A stretch of DNA of 64,000 nt, from assembly GCF_000002875.2 (NCBI RefSeq), contig NC_009413.2:1059823-1123822 (forward strand), read 5' to 3'. This stretch comes from Leishmania infantum JPCM5 (Eukaryota > Euglenozoa > Kinetoplastea > Trypanosomatida > Trypanosomatidae). Made by a program: the position numbers and the translations under genes. Below the pieces are notes generated by a model that saw only the letters and a list, made by a program, of their open reading frames with translations, did not search any database and had not been told where the DNA came from. Shown here piece after piece: positions 52,698-63,963 of the stretch. How positions within the stretch are numbered: the first letter of the stretch is position 1; every line of letters begins with the position of its first letter.

Positions 52698-53905
52698 TCC
52701 ACTCCTGCTTCCATTCCTGCGGTTCATTTTTCTTGTTCCCTGGTTTGCAGTGCATCACTGCCCTGTTGTCGGTGAGCTGGTTTGTTGTCTTCTACGTGTG
52801 CGTATGTGCGTAAACGCTGCGCTTCTACACGTCATCTGTTGCGGCGGCCGGCGACAATCGAGAGTGCGTTGTGGCTTCCACGTCATGGGCCCCTCGTTGA
52901 TCGGGCGCTGGGCAGCCGCTTTGTGCTGGTGCACGTTAGCTGGGGCGGCGCTGTCCACCGTGACGCAGGTGAGTGCCTACACCGCAGCGAGAGGAGGGGG
53001 CGAGGATGGAAACGAAAGGGAGGGCCGCTCGTCCTACAGCTGCGGAGTGGGGGGGGGACCGGGTGCCCTGCGCACGATTGCAGGTGCGAAAGGAAGCGAT
53101 GGTGCACCATGCGCTGTGGTTCACTTCTGTGGTGCCTTTTTTTGTCTTGAGCGTGCGCGTGTGTGTCTTCGTTGTTGACGTCTGCGTGTGCACGTGCGTA
53201 CTTGCGTGTGCCTCTCTTCCTCTTTCATGGTATAGTGGGAGTTCTTCTTTACGTTCTTCTAACCGCGATGAGGGATCAACTCCCAATCAATTTGTGGCTG
53301 CCCGCTTGTCGTTCTTACCTGAAGGAGTATGGGCGCGTGCGTGTGTTGGTGCTTCCATACGACCCCGCCTCCCCTTCCCCAGGGAGGTACTCTACGCACA
53401 AGAGGTGTACGCATCCGTCTCTCGTTTTATGCGCTAACTCTCACGTATGTAATCCTTCCCCATCCCTTCATCCGTGGTTTGACGCGAGCCCGCTGCCGTT
53501 CGCAGGTGGACGCCTAGTGGCGTGGCTTCAGTGCCAATGCGTCTCTTCCGAAGCCTGGAAGCTCTATGCCGTGCACCGCCATCTCTTCCTTGGCCAACAC
53601 GCGCAGAACGATGAAGCCGTGGCGCTCCGCGGAGGGGCTCCTTTCCCTGCTCTCTTTCGGTTTGTTGCCTCTCTGATGTGTGCACACACGCGCTCCCAAG
53701 ACCCATGCCTGACAACGCCGGTCAGCGCTGCTCACATGCCAGGAAGTTGTACCTCTATTTCCTTCTCCATCTCCCTCACGCACGTGTGTCCCCCCCCACT
53801 CCCCCCTCCCCACACACACGTCTATGCCCTTTTCCAGTTCTCACTCCCTCACTCACCTGCCTTCGCCGTCGGGACTCCTTTCTCGAATCCTCTACAGCCG
53901 CTAAC
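52698..53905 (+). other. Intergenic spacer
   Basis: GT-rich after the CTR9 stop, then CT- and C-rich at 53770-53900, with an (AC) run near 53810. Candidate acceptor AG at 53896-53897. No gene is seen. Confidence 0.55.
53896..53897 (+). promoter_or_regulatory. Candidate spliced-leader acceptor AG
   Basis: In CCTCTACAG, only 8 bases before the start codon at 53906, implying a very short 5' UTR if used. Confidence 0.4.
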
Positions 53906-54928
53906 ATGACGGACAAAAGCGTCTATGGCGGTCTCTTTCAAGACCCGCCGTACCTGTCCTCCGACCCGGATCCGAAAAAGACGGACCCCTACGACAAGAA
54001 GGATGCCATCCCGTCAAGGTACTTGGGCAAGAATATGACGATCGGCGGCCGTGTGCCGCCTGGCCAGCACCCCGACGCCTACTTCGACAAGAGGTTCCTC
54101 ACCCTCGCCTCCTCGGAGCAGAATGGAGGTAAGCCGGTGGACTACGACGAAAGCAAGCGGCTCACCGCCGCCTCCAAGACAAACACCAAGAACGCCATCT
54201 CCGACAAAGAGTTTTGCTACTCATCGTACCCGGAGAAGAGCACCGGCCCGGGCAGCTACTATGGATGCTTTCAGAATCGCCCGTACGAATACATGACGGA
54301 GCCGTGGGATGATGGAAAGTCCAAGAAGAAGAGGACAACGAAGACGAAGGAGGAGGAGCCGACGCACTTGCCTAACATCAAGACGAACCCCACCAAGAAG
54401 GGCACGTATGGCTACCCCGGACTGCTACTGAGCAACCCTTCCTACGACGACGACTGGAAGAAGGACTACGCTGCAGCAGAGGCAAACAGGGCACGCAGGG
54501 AGCGTAAGCAGGGCCCCGCACCAAAGGCTCTAGGGCCACCGTTTCACATTCCTGGTGTGAGCCACTCTTACATCGACGAGATGCCGAATACAGGTGTGTC
54601 CGCGGTGTATGCGGCCTACGAGGCCCCGGCAGATAGCGCTGCTGCGAAGCGCAAGGCCAAGAGGGAAGCTGCGGCTGCTCCTACCCTAGTCCACGAGCGC
54701 GCGTTCTACGGGTCTGCCAACCGGTCCGGCGAGCCGGGTTGCCTGAACCCGTTCCCCAACGTGTGGGTGCACCCGGATGAGACGCAGCCGTCGAAGTTCG
54801 CGCTGCGCAAACAGGCGCAGAAGGAGAAGGAGGAGGCGGCTCGGCAGCCCAAAAGAACCGAAGTGTGGAGGCCGAACTCTTTCGGGAAGACGTCTGTAGT
54901 GTCCTCGTGCCTTCGCCGATTCTACTGA
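53906..54928 (+). CDS. CFAP96 (C4orf47 / UPF0602)-like flagellar protein
   Basis: A 340-residue protein starting at MTDKSVYGGLFQDPPY; the open frame continues upstream to 53678 but lies before the splice acceptor. It resembles the CFAP96 family in the order of short motifs: an N-terminal GLFxxPxY segment, PPGQHPDAYFDKRFLTL near residue 51-66, GPGSYYGCF near 113, NPTKKGTYGYPG near 160, and a PFHIPGVSHSYID block near 211. A further NPFPNVWVHP segment follows. CFAP96 proteins are linked to cilia and centrosomes, so a flagellar axoneme or basal-body location is inferred. Charged, Lys-rich linkers suggest microtubule contact. No catalytic domain is seen. Family membership was judged by eye. Confidence 0.82.
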   Translation: MTDKSVYGGLFQDPPYLSSDPDPKKTDPYDKKDAIPSRYLGKNMTIGGRVPPGQHPDAYFDKRFLTLASSEQNGGKPVDYDESKRLTAASKTNTKNAISDKEFCYSSYPEKSTGPGSYYGCFQNRPYEYMTEPWDDGKSKKKRTTKTKEEEPTHLPNIKTNPTKKGTYGYPGLLLSNPSYDDDWKKDYAAAEANRARRERKQGPAPKALGPPFHIPGVSHSYIDEMPNTGVSAVYAAYEAPADSAAAKRKAKREAAAAPTLVHERAFYGSANRSGEPGCLNPFPNVWVHPDETQPSKFALRKQAQKEKEEAARQPKRTEVWRPNSFGKTSVVSSCLRRFY

Positions 54929-56879
54929 GCGACTCGGTCCCTGTCGTTGTTGTTGCCGATCAAAGTCTCCCCTAATCAGCCTTGCTTTTTGTGCGAGAGT
55001 GTGTGTGTTCTCTTGCTGGCAGGGCTGCATCTCCTTTCTCACTCGTCTTTGCGGGGAAAGATCTGCAGGGCTCTTCTTTGGAGTTCCGTGGCCGGTGCTC
55101 GGCTAGCTGCCGTAGACGGTGGATAGGGCGGATGTGGCGAGGTGGGGACCGGCGAGGAAGGCAACACGCCGTCTCACTCCGTGTTTCTGACCCTCTGATC
55201 ATGGATGATCACTTGCGTGCCTGCCGCCCTGCGATGCTGGCACTGCGGGATCTGCCAGCCCTCCTCTCTTTCTACCTCACTCCTTGTTCTTTCTCTACCG
55301 CCGGTGAAGGAAAAGGGTAGGGGGAAAGCCCCTGGAAAAAAGGGCAAATACGGGCTGCGCGTGCACCCTTCCCCTTCCCAGGGTCTCCCTTCGCCTTTGC
55401 TTTGATATCTGAAAATGCTGCTGTCGTTGGATTTCATCACTCTCGTTGCGCGCATGTACGCTAACCTCCTCTCCCCCTACTGCCTTGACCGGGGGGAGGA
55501 AAGGGGCCTTTCGGAGTTGTCTGCCTGGAGCCACTTATACTTCTTTTCCGTTTCCGGATCCTTCCGCATGTACAGCGAAGAATTCACGATGGACGAGATT
55601 GAAAGGAGGTAAGGGGGAGGGGAAGCCGCCGACTGAGGCGTCTTTTTGCTCGCTCTCACCTCCTGTGTCGCGTGCGCTCTCATCGGCGTCTAGCGGCACA
55701 CCCTATCCGTTATCCTCGCTCATCTCTCCACTTCCGCACCATCACCTCTTTGGCCTCCCCTCTCTCGCCCTTCTTTTCGTTTGTTTGCTCGCTTTTTCAT
55801 TGCCCATGTATGCTGTGAGGAGAACCTGACTCCTGTGATTCCTGTGCTCCTGCCTTTCCCTTCTCAGCCTGCCCCCCTTCCTTCCCTTCCCTTTCCTCGC
55901 AGCCTCATCTGGCGCGGCGTGCATTCTGACATATGATGTCTCTGTTGACGGGCAATCGCAAAGACAGCGACACTAACGAGAATGCGCAGTACGCGAAAAC
56001 AGCTCGTCTTCGTTCGACTCTTCTCTCCATGCATTCTCTCTCCTTTGAGTTTCCCCACTTCTACGTTGGTCTGACTAGCAGCCATTCCCACACTCAAAGG
56101 ACCTGGAGAAGAACGGTGGCGAAAAGCTACGAGCAAACTTCGTACATGACGGCGCCAATCGTGGGGCCCCGCGCTGAACGATCCCCTTCTCATCGTCCAG
56201 CGCGCCTTGACTTCCCCTCTCTTCTTTCACTTTCCTGTTCTCCCCTTCCCTACTCTCTATCTACTGATTTGTTTCTTCGAATTTCCGGCTGCTTGCACAC
56301 ACCCCGTTTGCGTGTATGTCCCCGCACACATATGCGCATGTCATGATGCGCGTGCGCGTATGCGCGTTCGCTGTGTTGTTGCGTTTGCCGCTCAACTTCT
56401 TTTTGTACTGCTTCGACTCACTGTTTGCACTGTGTGAGCGTCGCTGCTCTTACGCCCATACATATATATATATATATATGCACGCCAACATGCACACCGT
56501 TGCACATACCGGTCAAGGGCTTTTTTCCCGACTTCCGCTCTTTTTTATTGTTCTTTTTTCTGACCTTCTCGTGTTTTCAAGCGTTGCCTCGCTCGAGCCC
56601 TCCTCGGTTCGAGCGCACGCACATCCTTGATCATTACCCCGCAGCTCCCCGCGCGTTACACGCACGCCTACACTGTTGCTCATACACACCCGCACACGAT
56701 CCGAGGTTTGCTTTCATACACATCCATACACCCTCCCCTCCCTCCCTTCCGTGCTCCGCCCCCCTCCTCTCCTTACCCAACCTACGTCGGCACCCTCTCT
56801 ACAACAAGAGACACACAACACGCGCTGACAAGAGCAGATTCACAAGAAAGAAAAAGAGTGCTCCTTTCTCTCACACGCT

Positions 56880-56881
<2 letters not shown>
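54929..56881 (+). other. Intergenic spacer
   Basis: Begins with GC-balanced sequence, becomes CT-rich, and holds a (TA)n tract at 56462-56479. Some short frames look like spacer. No gene is seen. Confidence 0.5.
56462..56479 (+). repeat. (AT)9 microsatellite
   Basis: Nine perfect AT units upstream of the NEK kinase gene. Confidence 0.9.

Positions 56882-56911
<30 letters not shown>
56882..56911 (+). repeat. (CA)15 microsatellite abutting the NEK kinase start
   Basis: Fifteen perfect CA units, immediately followed by G and the ATG at 56913. It forms a CACAG|ATG junction. Confidence 0.95.
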
Positions 56912-56912
<1 letters not shown>

Positions 56913-56913
<1 letters not shown>

Positions 56914-58418
56914 TGGCGCAGGTAGCAGAGGAGTCGCGGGCGCTGGAGAGCCTCGTGTTCCGCAACAAGTACCGCCAAATCAAGTCGATCGGCAAAGGCA
57001 GCTTCGGCGAGGCGGTACTCGTCCGCTCAAAGTCGGATGGCAAGCGCTACGTGGCCAAGGCAATCGACTCCATCTCCATGACGCCCAAAGAGCGGCGTGA
57101 CGTGCAGAATGAGATTCGCATTCTAGCCGCCGTCGACCACCCCAACATCATTCGCTACCACGAGCACTTCGAGGATGACACTCTCATCTTCATTATCATG
57201 GAATACGCCGACGGCGGCGACTTGAGCTCCCGTATAAAGGAGGCAAAGAAGCAAGACGTGCCGCAGCCCTTCGACCCGAACTTGGCGATGTTCTGGTTTC
57301 TGCAGATCTGTATGGCGCTCAAGTACCTGCATGACAACCACATCCTTCACCGCGACCTCAAGACGGCCAACATCTTCCTCACATCAAAGAACGTGGTGAA
57401 GCTCGGCGACTTCGGTATTTCAACAATCCTGCAGAACACGATGGCATGCGCCAAGACGGTGTGCGGCACCCCCTACTATTTTTCGCCGGAGCTCTGCCAA
57501 AGCAAGCCGTATAACAACAAGAGCGATGTGTGGGCTCTCGGAGTCGTCTTCTACGAGACCCTCACGCTGCACCGCCCCTTCAACGCCAAGACGCTGAAGG
57601 ACCTACTAAAGAAGATATTAGCAGGTAACTACGACCCAATCCCCACCACAATTCCGGTGGAGATGCGCTCCCTGTGTGCCAGCCTGCTTCAGGTGAACTA
57701 CCTGCAGCGCCCCAGCATCAACCGCATCCTAGAGAGCTCCTACGTGCAGAGCACCCTGCGCAGCTTCAGTGAGGACTTGGCCCGCCAGGTGGAGAAGGAC
57801 CGTACCGACTTCGAGGCGAGGAAGCTTAGCGAGCGCGAGAAGCATGCTCAGTCGAGCCCCGTGAAGGAGGCGGTGGCGAGGATGCCGCAGGAGCCGGCAA
57901 AACCACAACTCAGCGAGCGCGAGCAGATGGCGATGCTGCGCGGCATGGACCGCGAGAAGATGAAGGCAATGCTGGCGAAGCAGGCCGCTGAGGAAAAGTC
58001 CGCGCCGAAGACCGCAGCGGCTCCTGAGCAGATGGGCCATCCCGACGTGGATGATGATGGCGACTACATTGCGCAGAAGAAGGCCATGGTGCAGAACACC
58101 AAGGAAATTGTGGGCAAGTCAAACCTTGGCGGGCACCCAGAGGAGTTCGGCGACGGCCCTGCCGACAGCGCCCCACAGGTGGAGACGATCACGATGGCGA
58201 ATGGGCGCACGGTGCTTGCCTCCAACGTACGCGACCACCTGGAGGCGGAGATGGGTTCTGAGCTGCTGAATCGCGCTGTCGAGCTTTACAACTCTGGTAT
58301 GATGAGCGGCCTCACGAACTCGGAGATGCAGCACGAGCTGAGTGAACTCTTAGGACCGAAGTTTGCGCACAACTCCAACGCCATCACGAAGCTGGCTGTC
58401 TGGGAGGGGAAGCAGTAG
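56913..58418 (+). CDS. NEK-family serine/threonine protein kinase
   Basis: A 501-residue kinase starting at MAQVAEES. Kinase domain about residues 20-280: glycine loop GKGSFGE (27-33), lysine K49 in VAKAIDSI, catalytic loop HRDLKTAN (146-153, D148), DFG at 166-168 and GTPYYFSPE at the P+1 loop. The HRDLKTANIFL and SDVWALGVVFYE signatures are those of the NIMA-related (NEK) group, which regulates cell cycle and flagellum or cilium processes. The C-terminal 220 residues are charged and helical and contain conserved-looking blocks (LLNRAVELYNSGM, ELLGPKFAHNSNA). No PH domain is seen, in contrast to the PH-bearing NEKs of trypanosomatids. It has all the residues needed for activity. Confidence 0.94.
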
Positions 58419-59668
58419 GCCCTTGGCGCCATGGGAAAGGCATCCACATGCGAGTCTTGCTCGTGACGCTGTGATTGCGGTGCGAAAACACAGGGAAGGG
58501 AGAGGAATGAGGTGTGCTATATGGCACCTGCTTCGTCGTCTTTTTTCTGAGTGTCGCACCTGGTGCCATGTGTGGTGAACCACTGTGCTTGCTAATACAA
58601 TTCCGGTATCATGCGCTGTGCGCACGGGAGCGAGGAAAACGAAAAGGTGCTCTCATACATCTCCCTTTCTTCACCCAAACGCATACAGTTGTCGGGGCAG
58701 GTGTGGTGGTTGCGCTGGCGCTGGTGTTGATTGCTTCTTTTATATGAGGATGTGCTGTGCTGTTCTTGCTTCCTTCCTGTCGTGCCTTTTTTTTTCTGTT
58801 CGTCTTTTTCTTTTTGACGTTGTCCGCCGCAGTGTCGTTGCCGTCGCTGTTGCTGCTCCCCTTTTTCCTCCGTTGTTTGCCAATGCTTGCGCGTGCATCC
58901 TGGTGCCCCGTTCCTTCCTGAAGCCAGTCGACCACCGCTCCTCGCCTCATCGCTGCCCCTTCCTCCCCTCCTCAGTTTTCTGCGGTTCCTCTCTCTCTCC
59001 CATATTGTCTCTATGTGTGTGTGTGTGCTTGCGCCCACTCTGTTCTAACACCTATCTGCGTGATGGCAAATGTGTCCTCCTTCTTCCAACGCTAGCTCCG
59101 TTTCCTCGCTTCCTGTTGGTAATCACCGATACCCACGCCTGGGACGCTCATGGATGAGAGGGAGAAGTTCGCGAGATACACAGGGAAGGGGAAGGGGAGT
59201 AGAGAGGCAAAGCAACGGCGAAGAGGAGAGAGACAAAACACTCATGAAAACGAGCGTAGCGATATCCCTCTCTTTTCCACAGCGCCCACGTACACACGTA
59301 TGTGCGCGAAGGGGAGGGAGTTGCACATCTTAAGAAGCGAACACGTCTCTTGTCTTTTGTTCTTTTCACTCCCCTTTTTTCCCTTTCTTGAGATAGCGGC
59401 AGCAGCAGTGAATAGTCACAGTAAAACACCACGAGAAGAGGAGGAGGAGGGCTTGCAAACCGTTGCGCGCTTGAAGCGCCGCCCCCCCTCTCTCTTCCCG
59501 GGCGTGCACACAAACGGGCTGATACATACACAAACTGCCATCGAGAAAGGGCTGGAGAAGGGGTTGTGCAGCTTGATCTTAAATCACAGGCACACGCACA
59601 CAAAATCGTCCGCCGTCATGTACGTTCCCACGCACTCTATGCGCGAATGAATGCATCTATACACACAC

Positions 59669-59683
59669 ATATATATATATATA
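59669..59683 (+). repeat. (AT)n microsatellite
   Basis: Seven and a half AT units after an AC run in the spacer downstream of the NEK kinase. Confidence 0.9.
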
Positions 59684-60583
59684 CACGCTTTGGCGCGCAC
59701 TCAGCGATGGTGTGCATGGTGGCGACGACTACAGCGACCAGGTGTGGCGTTGTGCTCTCTCTTTCTCTTCCGTTTGTGTTTGCCATCACTTCTATATCGT
59801 TCTTGTTCCCCTTTTGTTCCTTTTAGTCTCTTTTCCTGTTGTTCCGGTTTTCCATTCTCACAATGGATGTGATTTTCGGCGAGATCGAATCGGCGGCCAC
59901 GCGTGGGTCCAAGGAACACGTGTCTGCCGTAGTGTTTGCTTCTGTTGTGTGGGTGTGTCTGGGCATGATGATGGGTCGGCGCAAGGGGGAGGGGCTTAGG
60001 GCCGGGGCACGGCCGAGATAGATAGTGGCGAAGTGCTGTAAGCCGCTCTTTTTCGTCGAAAGGAGGTGAGGCGGAGGTTGCACCATTGAAGAGCGCCGTT
60101 CGCTCTCGCTGTCTCAACCTCTTTTTTCACCCCCCCTTCCTGCTGCGTGATCTCCCTCTTTTCTTTTGTTCCGTTGGTCTTCTTCACCTCCTCTGCGCCT
60201 ACTTGCTCTCCGTGGGTGGCACTCGTACGCAAAACACTCGTATGCGTGTGTGTGCACGCTTGCGTAGGAGTGTGCACGTTTTGTGTGTCTTCTACTTTTT
60301 TCCACATGTGTGCGCTTTAGCGTGTAGAAGTGTGCGTGCGTGTTTTTGTGCGTGGCAGTTGTGCATGCGCCTCTTTCCTTTTTCATGTTCTCCCTTTTTT
60401 CTTTGTCTTTGTCTCTCTCTCTCCTTTTTTTTTCCTGTATTGGCCGGTGGAGGATGCCGCTGGCGCGCGTATGCAACGGTGTCGACTACTAGAGCGAGAA
60501 CAGCCCTCCTCCCCCTTCCCCCCTCTCTTCCCTTCCTCCCAACGAAAAAGAAATAAAGCTCTCACACAACCCCGACATATACC

Positions 60584-60600
60584 TATATATATATATATAT
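60584..60600 (+). repeat. (TA)n microsatellite
   Basis: Eight and a half TA units in the same spacer. Confidence 0.9.
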
Positions 60601-61340
60601 GTACCAAAAGGAAATAGAACAGTCGCCGAAAGTGTGAATTCAACCCAAGCGAAGAAGGACACGTTGGTGGTGGAGGTCTGTCAGCGGGAGGGGGAGAGGT
60701 TGGATGTTTGCATGAAAAGTAAGGGTTCGAGAGTCGCGGGGTTGGTGGTGGCTACTGTGTTGGCTCTCTCGCTAGCTCGCCTTTTCTGTTTTTATTTGCT
60801 TTCTGTCACCTCTCTTAGACTGGTGCGCTTTGGCAGGAGACTCGAATAGCCAGTCTCTTCATCTTTTCCTCCCACTCGAAGGCGAAGAGGGGCTTGCCGT
60901 TGCAACCCTTACACGGTTTGTGACAAGCCAGTGTCGAGGAACCGTTGCGCCCCGCCTCCTGCTTGCACTGCTTTGCGCATTCAAAGTAGCCTGTTCTCGG
61001 TGCTCCTACATTTTCGCGCGCAGGCCAAGTATCGGGAAGGCGACAGCTGCCCATCTTTGATGCTGTATGCGCGCCTTTCATCCGTCGCCGTCCGAGCCGC
61101 CACCTCCGGTTCTTGGTCCTCCGTCCCGGTGTGTGTTCCGTGGTCCTCCTACACTCCTGGTGCTCTTCCTCCGTTCTCAACTGCCACTCCATTGAACCCC
61201 ACCCTGGTGCTGCAATCAATGCCCTTATGAAGGGTAGGAAAAGAAGTAAAAACGAACACAGAGGGTGGAAGCGCTGCGCTTTTTTATTCTAAACGGCTGT
61301 GCGCGTGAGCTTTCCCCGACCAAGTAAGTCTTTTCTCTGC

Positions 61341-61342
61341 AG
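61341..61342 (+). promoter_or_regulatory. Candidate spliced-leader acceptor AG
   Basis: In TCTTTTCTCTGCAG, followed by a run of C and CA repeats, about 240 bases before the nucleoporin-like start codon. Confidence 0.4.
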
Positions 61343-61580
61343 CCCCCCCCCCCACACACACACAACCACTTTACGTCTACAGCAAAGTTGTCGCACGCAG
61401 CCAGGTCTCTTTGCCGTTGTTGTGTTCACTTGAAGCTCGTGGTCTTGCTAGTGGCGGCCTTGGACGAGAAAGGCAGGGGCCTCCGCACACACACATACAC
61501 ACACACACATAGAAGAGACCTGTCGACTTCATTCGTTTCCGCGTTTGATCTGTCATTCAATCCACTTCGTTCTCTGCGAC

Positions 61581-63386
61581 ATGCACCGTAATCGTATCCG
61601 CGTGCGACCGGCTGGTAGCAGTCGTCTTTCAAGCGGCAACAGCTCGATGGCTCACATGAGCTTTGACGGCGCCGATGTGCCTTTTTGTGATCTTCGAGCA
61701 GCTGCGCCGCGGCCAGCCGAGAGCTCATTCGCGGCGCCCAACAGCCATGCGTGGAGTGCACCGTCGCCGTCCTTGCCGTACGACGCCAACGAGTCGGGCG
61801 AAGGCTGGCGGTACGTGCGTCGTATCGCCAACCTTGCCTACAATACCGTCAGTGGGGTGCTAGGCGTGCTGCATGCGAAGTCACACGGGGAAGCCAATGC
61901 GTCCACGGACAACAACACCTCTGCGAAGGCGTTCCCCTACCCGACAGTCCATCGTAACACACCCCACACCTCTGCCGCGGCTCCGGCGCAAAGCTACTCT
62001 GGTGCCCCGCGACCGCCTGAAGAGACGCACGTAGCCGACACCATCGAGCTCCGCCGGCCGCGACGCAGCACAGCTCAGCATCATGTGCCCCCGCCGCAGC
62101 CCCCGGTCTCCGAGCCGGCACCGCAAACGCGCGATGCGCCGCTCACTTACCCCTCGGCGCGAGAGGCTCCACAGTGCCAAATCACGGTGAACCAGTACTT
62201 CGCGGCACCTGAGCGCAGCATCTATCCTATGGTGTTTGCACATCCAGACGAGGCCACCACTTACCGTCGCGCCCCCGCTTACCCGTCTCGTGCGAGTCTT
62301 CTTACTGTCCCGTCCAGCCTGCAGGTCCATGCCAAGCGCCCGCGCCTCGCGTCTCCTCCGGCAGCTGCCGCGGAGTCACGGATGCGCAAGGCACCAAAAA
62401 CAGCCACTGACAACGACGCCTGCGATGCGTCGCTGAGCAACGCTCCCTCGGCCATCCCGCCGGGCTCGCAGGAGAACTCCTTGACGGTGCCTATCGGGTC
62501 GCTTGCGACGGTAAGACTGTTTGGCAAGGCAAATGCATTCAGCAATGATGACGCCTCTGTTGCTGCGAAGCCCGCTGCCCCGCTGGCCGATGTGCCTACC
62601 GCGAAGGCACCTCTCTTTGGAGGCACAACGACACCTACAGCTGCCGCTGCAGCCCCCAACTTGTTTGTTTTCGGCTCAAAACCTGCAGACACGATTCCTG
62701 CGCGTTCTGTCCCTGCGGCACCCGCCTTTGGCGCCCCGAAGCCGAACTCGTTTGTGAAGGCGGGCCCACCGGCGGTTATTCCGGATGACGGTGCGTTTGC
62801 GCCCAACGCGGATAGCGACGACGATGACAAGGGCAACGACAAGGGCACGAGACCCCTTAAGGAAAGCTCGGCACCGGCAAAGGCGCCGTTCAGCTTTAGC
62901 CCCGCTGGGGTGAAGCCCGCCTTCGGCGCGACGCCACCGTTGTCTACGGGAGCACCCGCAAACCCCTTCTCCTTCTCAGCTAAGCCTGCGGAGAAGGCGG
63001 ACGCCCCTGCGGCACCCGCCTTTGGCGCCCCGAAGCCGAACTCGTTTGTGAAGGCGGGCCCACCGGCGGTTATTCCGGATGACGGTGCGTTTGCGCCCAA
63101 CGCGGATAGCGACGACGATGACAAGGGCAACGACAAGAAGGCCAAGGCTGAAAGTGCCACCCCGGGTGGTAGAAGCGGTCCCTTCTCATTCAACCTGAAC
63201 TCGAATCGCGCGAAGCCAGCTTTTGGATCCGGTTTTGCATTTGGAGGATCTTCATCGCTCGGGGCAAGCACGGGTGCCTCCGGGACCGCGGCCAATCCCT
63301 TCTCGTTCCCCAACCACCCCACGCCGACAGAGTCGTTTGGCGCTTCATGCAGCCCCAGCTTCTCCTTTCCCACTTCAAAGAAGTGA
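61581..63386 (+). CDS. FG-repeat nucleoporin-like protein
   Basis: A 601-residue protein starting at MHRNRIRV; upstream codons in frame belong to leader sequence. The C-terminal half contains FG-type motifs (LFGG, VFGS, AFGA, FSFS, AFGS, FAFGG, FSFP), often as PFSF or AFGAPKP. These are typical of the disordered FG region of nuclear pore proteins, which forms the transport barrier. The N-terminal half is Pro/Ala/Ser-rich, with one possible helical segment (YVRRIANLAYNTVSGVLGVLH). A 133-bp segment, 62711-62843, is repeated exactly at 63005-63137 and encodes a block of about 44 residues that includes FGAPKPNSF and an acidic DSDDDDKG. T. brucei Nup98 is a syntenic candidate from memory, but I do not see an autoproteolytic domain and leave the name open. 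Confidence 0.85.
   Translation: MHRNRIRVRPAGSSRLSSGNSSMAHMSFDGADVPFCDLRAAAPRPAESSFAAPNSHAWSAPSPSLPYDANESGEGWRYVRRIANLAYNTVSGVLGVLHAKSHGEANASTDNNTSAKAFPYPTVHRNTPHTSAAAPAQSYSGAPRPPEETHVADTIELRRPRRSTAQHHVPPPQPPVSEPAPQTRDAPLTYPSAREAPQCQITVNQYFAAPERSIYPMVFAHPDEATTYRRAPAYPSRASLLTVPSSLQVHAKRPRLASPPAAAAESRMRKAPKTATDNDACDASLSNAPSAIPPGSQENSLTVPIGSLATVRLFGKANAFSNDDASVAAKPAAPLADVPTAKAPLFGGTTTPTAAAAAPNLFVFGSKPADTIPARSVPAAPAFGAPKPNSFVKAGPPAVIPDDGAFAPNADSDDDDKGNDKGTRPLKESSAPAKAPFSFSPAGVKPAFGATPPLSTGAPANPFSFSAKPAEKADAPAAPAFGAPKPNSFVKAGPPAVIPDDGAFAPNADSDDDDKGNDKKAKAESATPGGRSGPFSFNLNSNRAKPAFGSGFAFGGSSSLGASTGASGTAANPFSFPNHPTPTESFGASCSPSFSFPTSKK
62711..62843 (+). repeat. 133-bp exact direct repeat, copy 1 (coding)
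   Basis: Identical to 63005-63137 and in the same reading frame (294 bp, 98 codons, apart) within the FG-repeat protein. Confidence 0.95.
63005..63137 (+). repeat. 133-bp exact direct repeat, copy 2 (coding)
   Basis: Second copy of the segment at 62711-62843; the flanking bases differ immediately on both sides. Confidence 0.95.
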
Positions 63387-63963
63387 AGACATTTTTGTTC
63401 TCTGTACAAGTGCAGTGCATCGGTGCGGTCACTCTTGCGCGCTTTCTTGCTCTGCTCACGATCTCTCTCCTAACTTCTGCACTCGTTGTGCACGCTGTCC
63501 GAGACGGTGTACAGCACGGAGAGTTGGCGACGGCAGACCGTGCGAGGCAGTCGAGGGAATAGCGGGAAGTCGTCGCTGCACCTCGGCCGCCGCGTAGACG
63601 TCGAGCAGCACTTCTTTGTTGGCATGCCCTTTATTAAAGTGTAAGCGTGTGCGTATGTCCTGTCGGGCCGCACCTATGACCCGGTGTCTCCCCCTGCCGT
63701 TTAGCCGCTATGATAATATCCGTTGGTTCCTCTCTTGTATGTTTGCGTGTGTGCGTGTGCCCGTTTGCTGGCCGTATGTAGTTCGCGTGTCTCCGGTTTC
63801 GATGCCACACACACACACACACACACACACAGCCACACAGACACGCTTCTTCTTTCGCGATAGAGGCCAGCAGTGAGTTTTGTTTGCTGTTCAGGCGTTT
63901 TTTTTTGCGTTTTGGGCGGCTACGCAGAGACGCTGCGTGCGGTGTTGCGCGCTTTTTTTCGTT
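63387..63963 (+). other. 3' flank of the FG-repeat protein
   Basis: Mixed sequence with an AC run at about 63806-63831 and T-rich sequence near 63900-63960. No gene is seen. It leads into the SIDER2-like element. Confidence 0.55.

Larger units (their letters stand above)
58419..61580 (+). other. Intergenic spacer (3.2 kb)
   Basis: CT-rich in much of its length, with (TA)n tracts at 59669-59683 and 60584-60600. A less CT-rich patch lies at about 60830-61220. A tract near 61320-61355 gives a candidate acceptor AG near 61341. No gene is supported. Confidence 0.5.

Noticed and set aside
62279..63409. Minus-strand frame of 376 codons antisense to the FG-repeat protein
   Set aside because: It exists because of the GC-rich third positions of the sense gene; no homology and on the strand opposite to all other genes.
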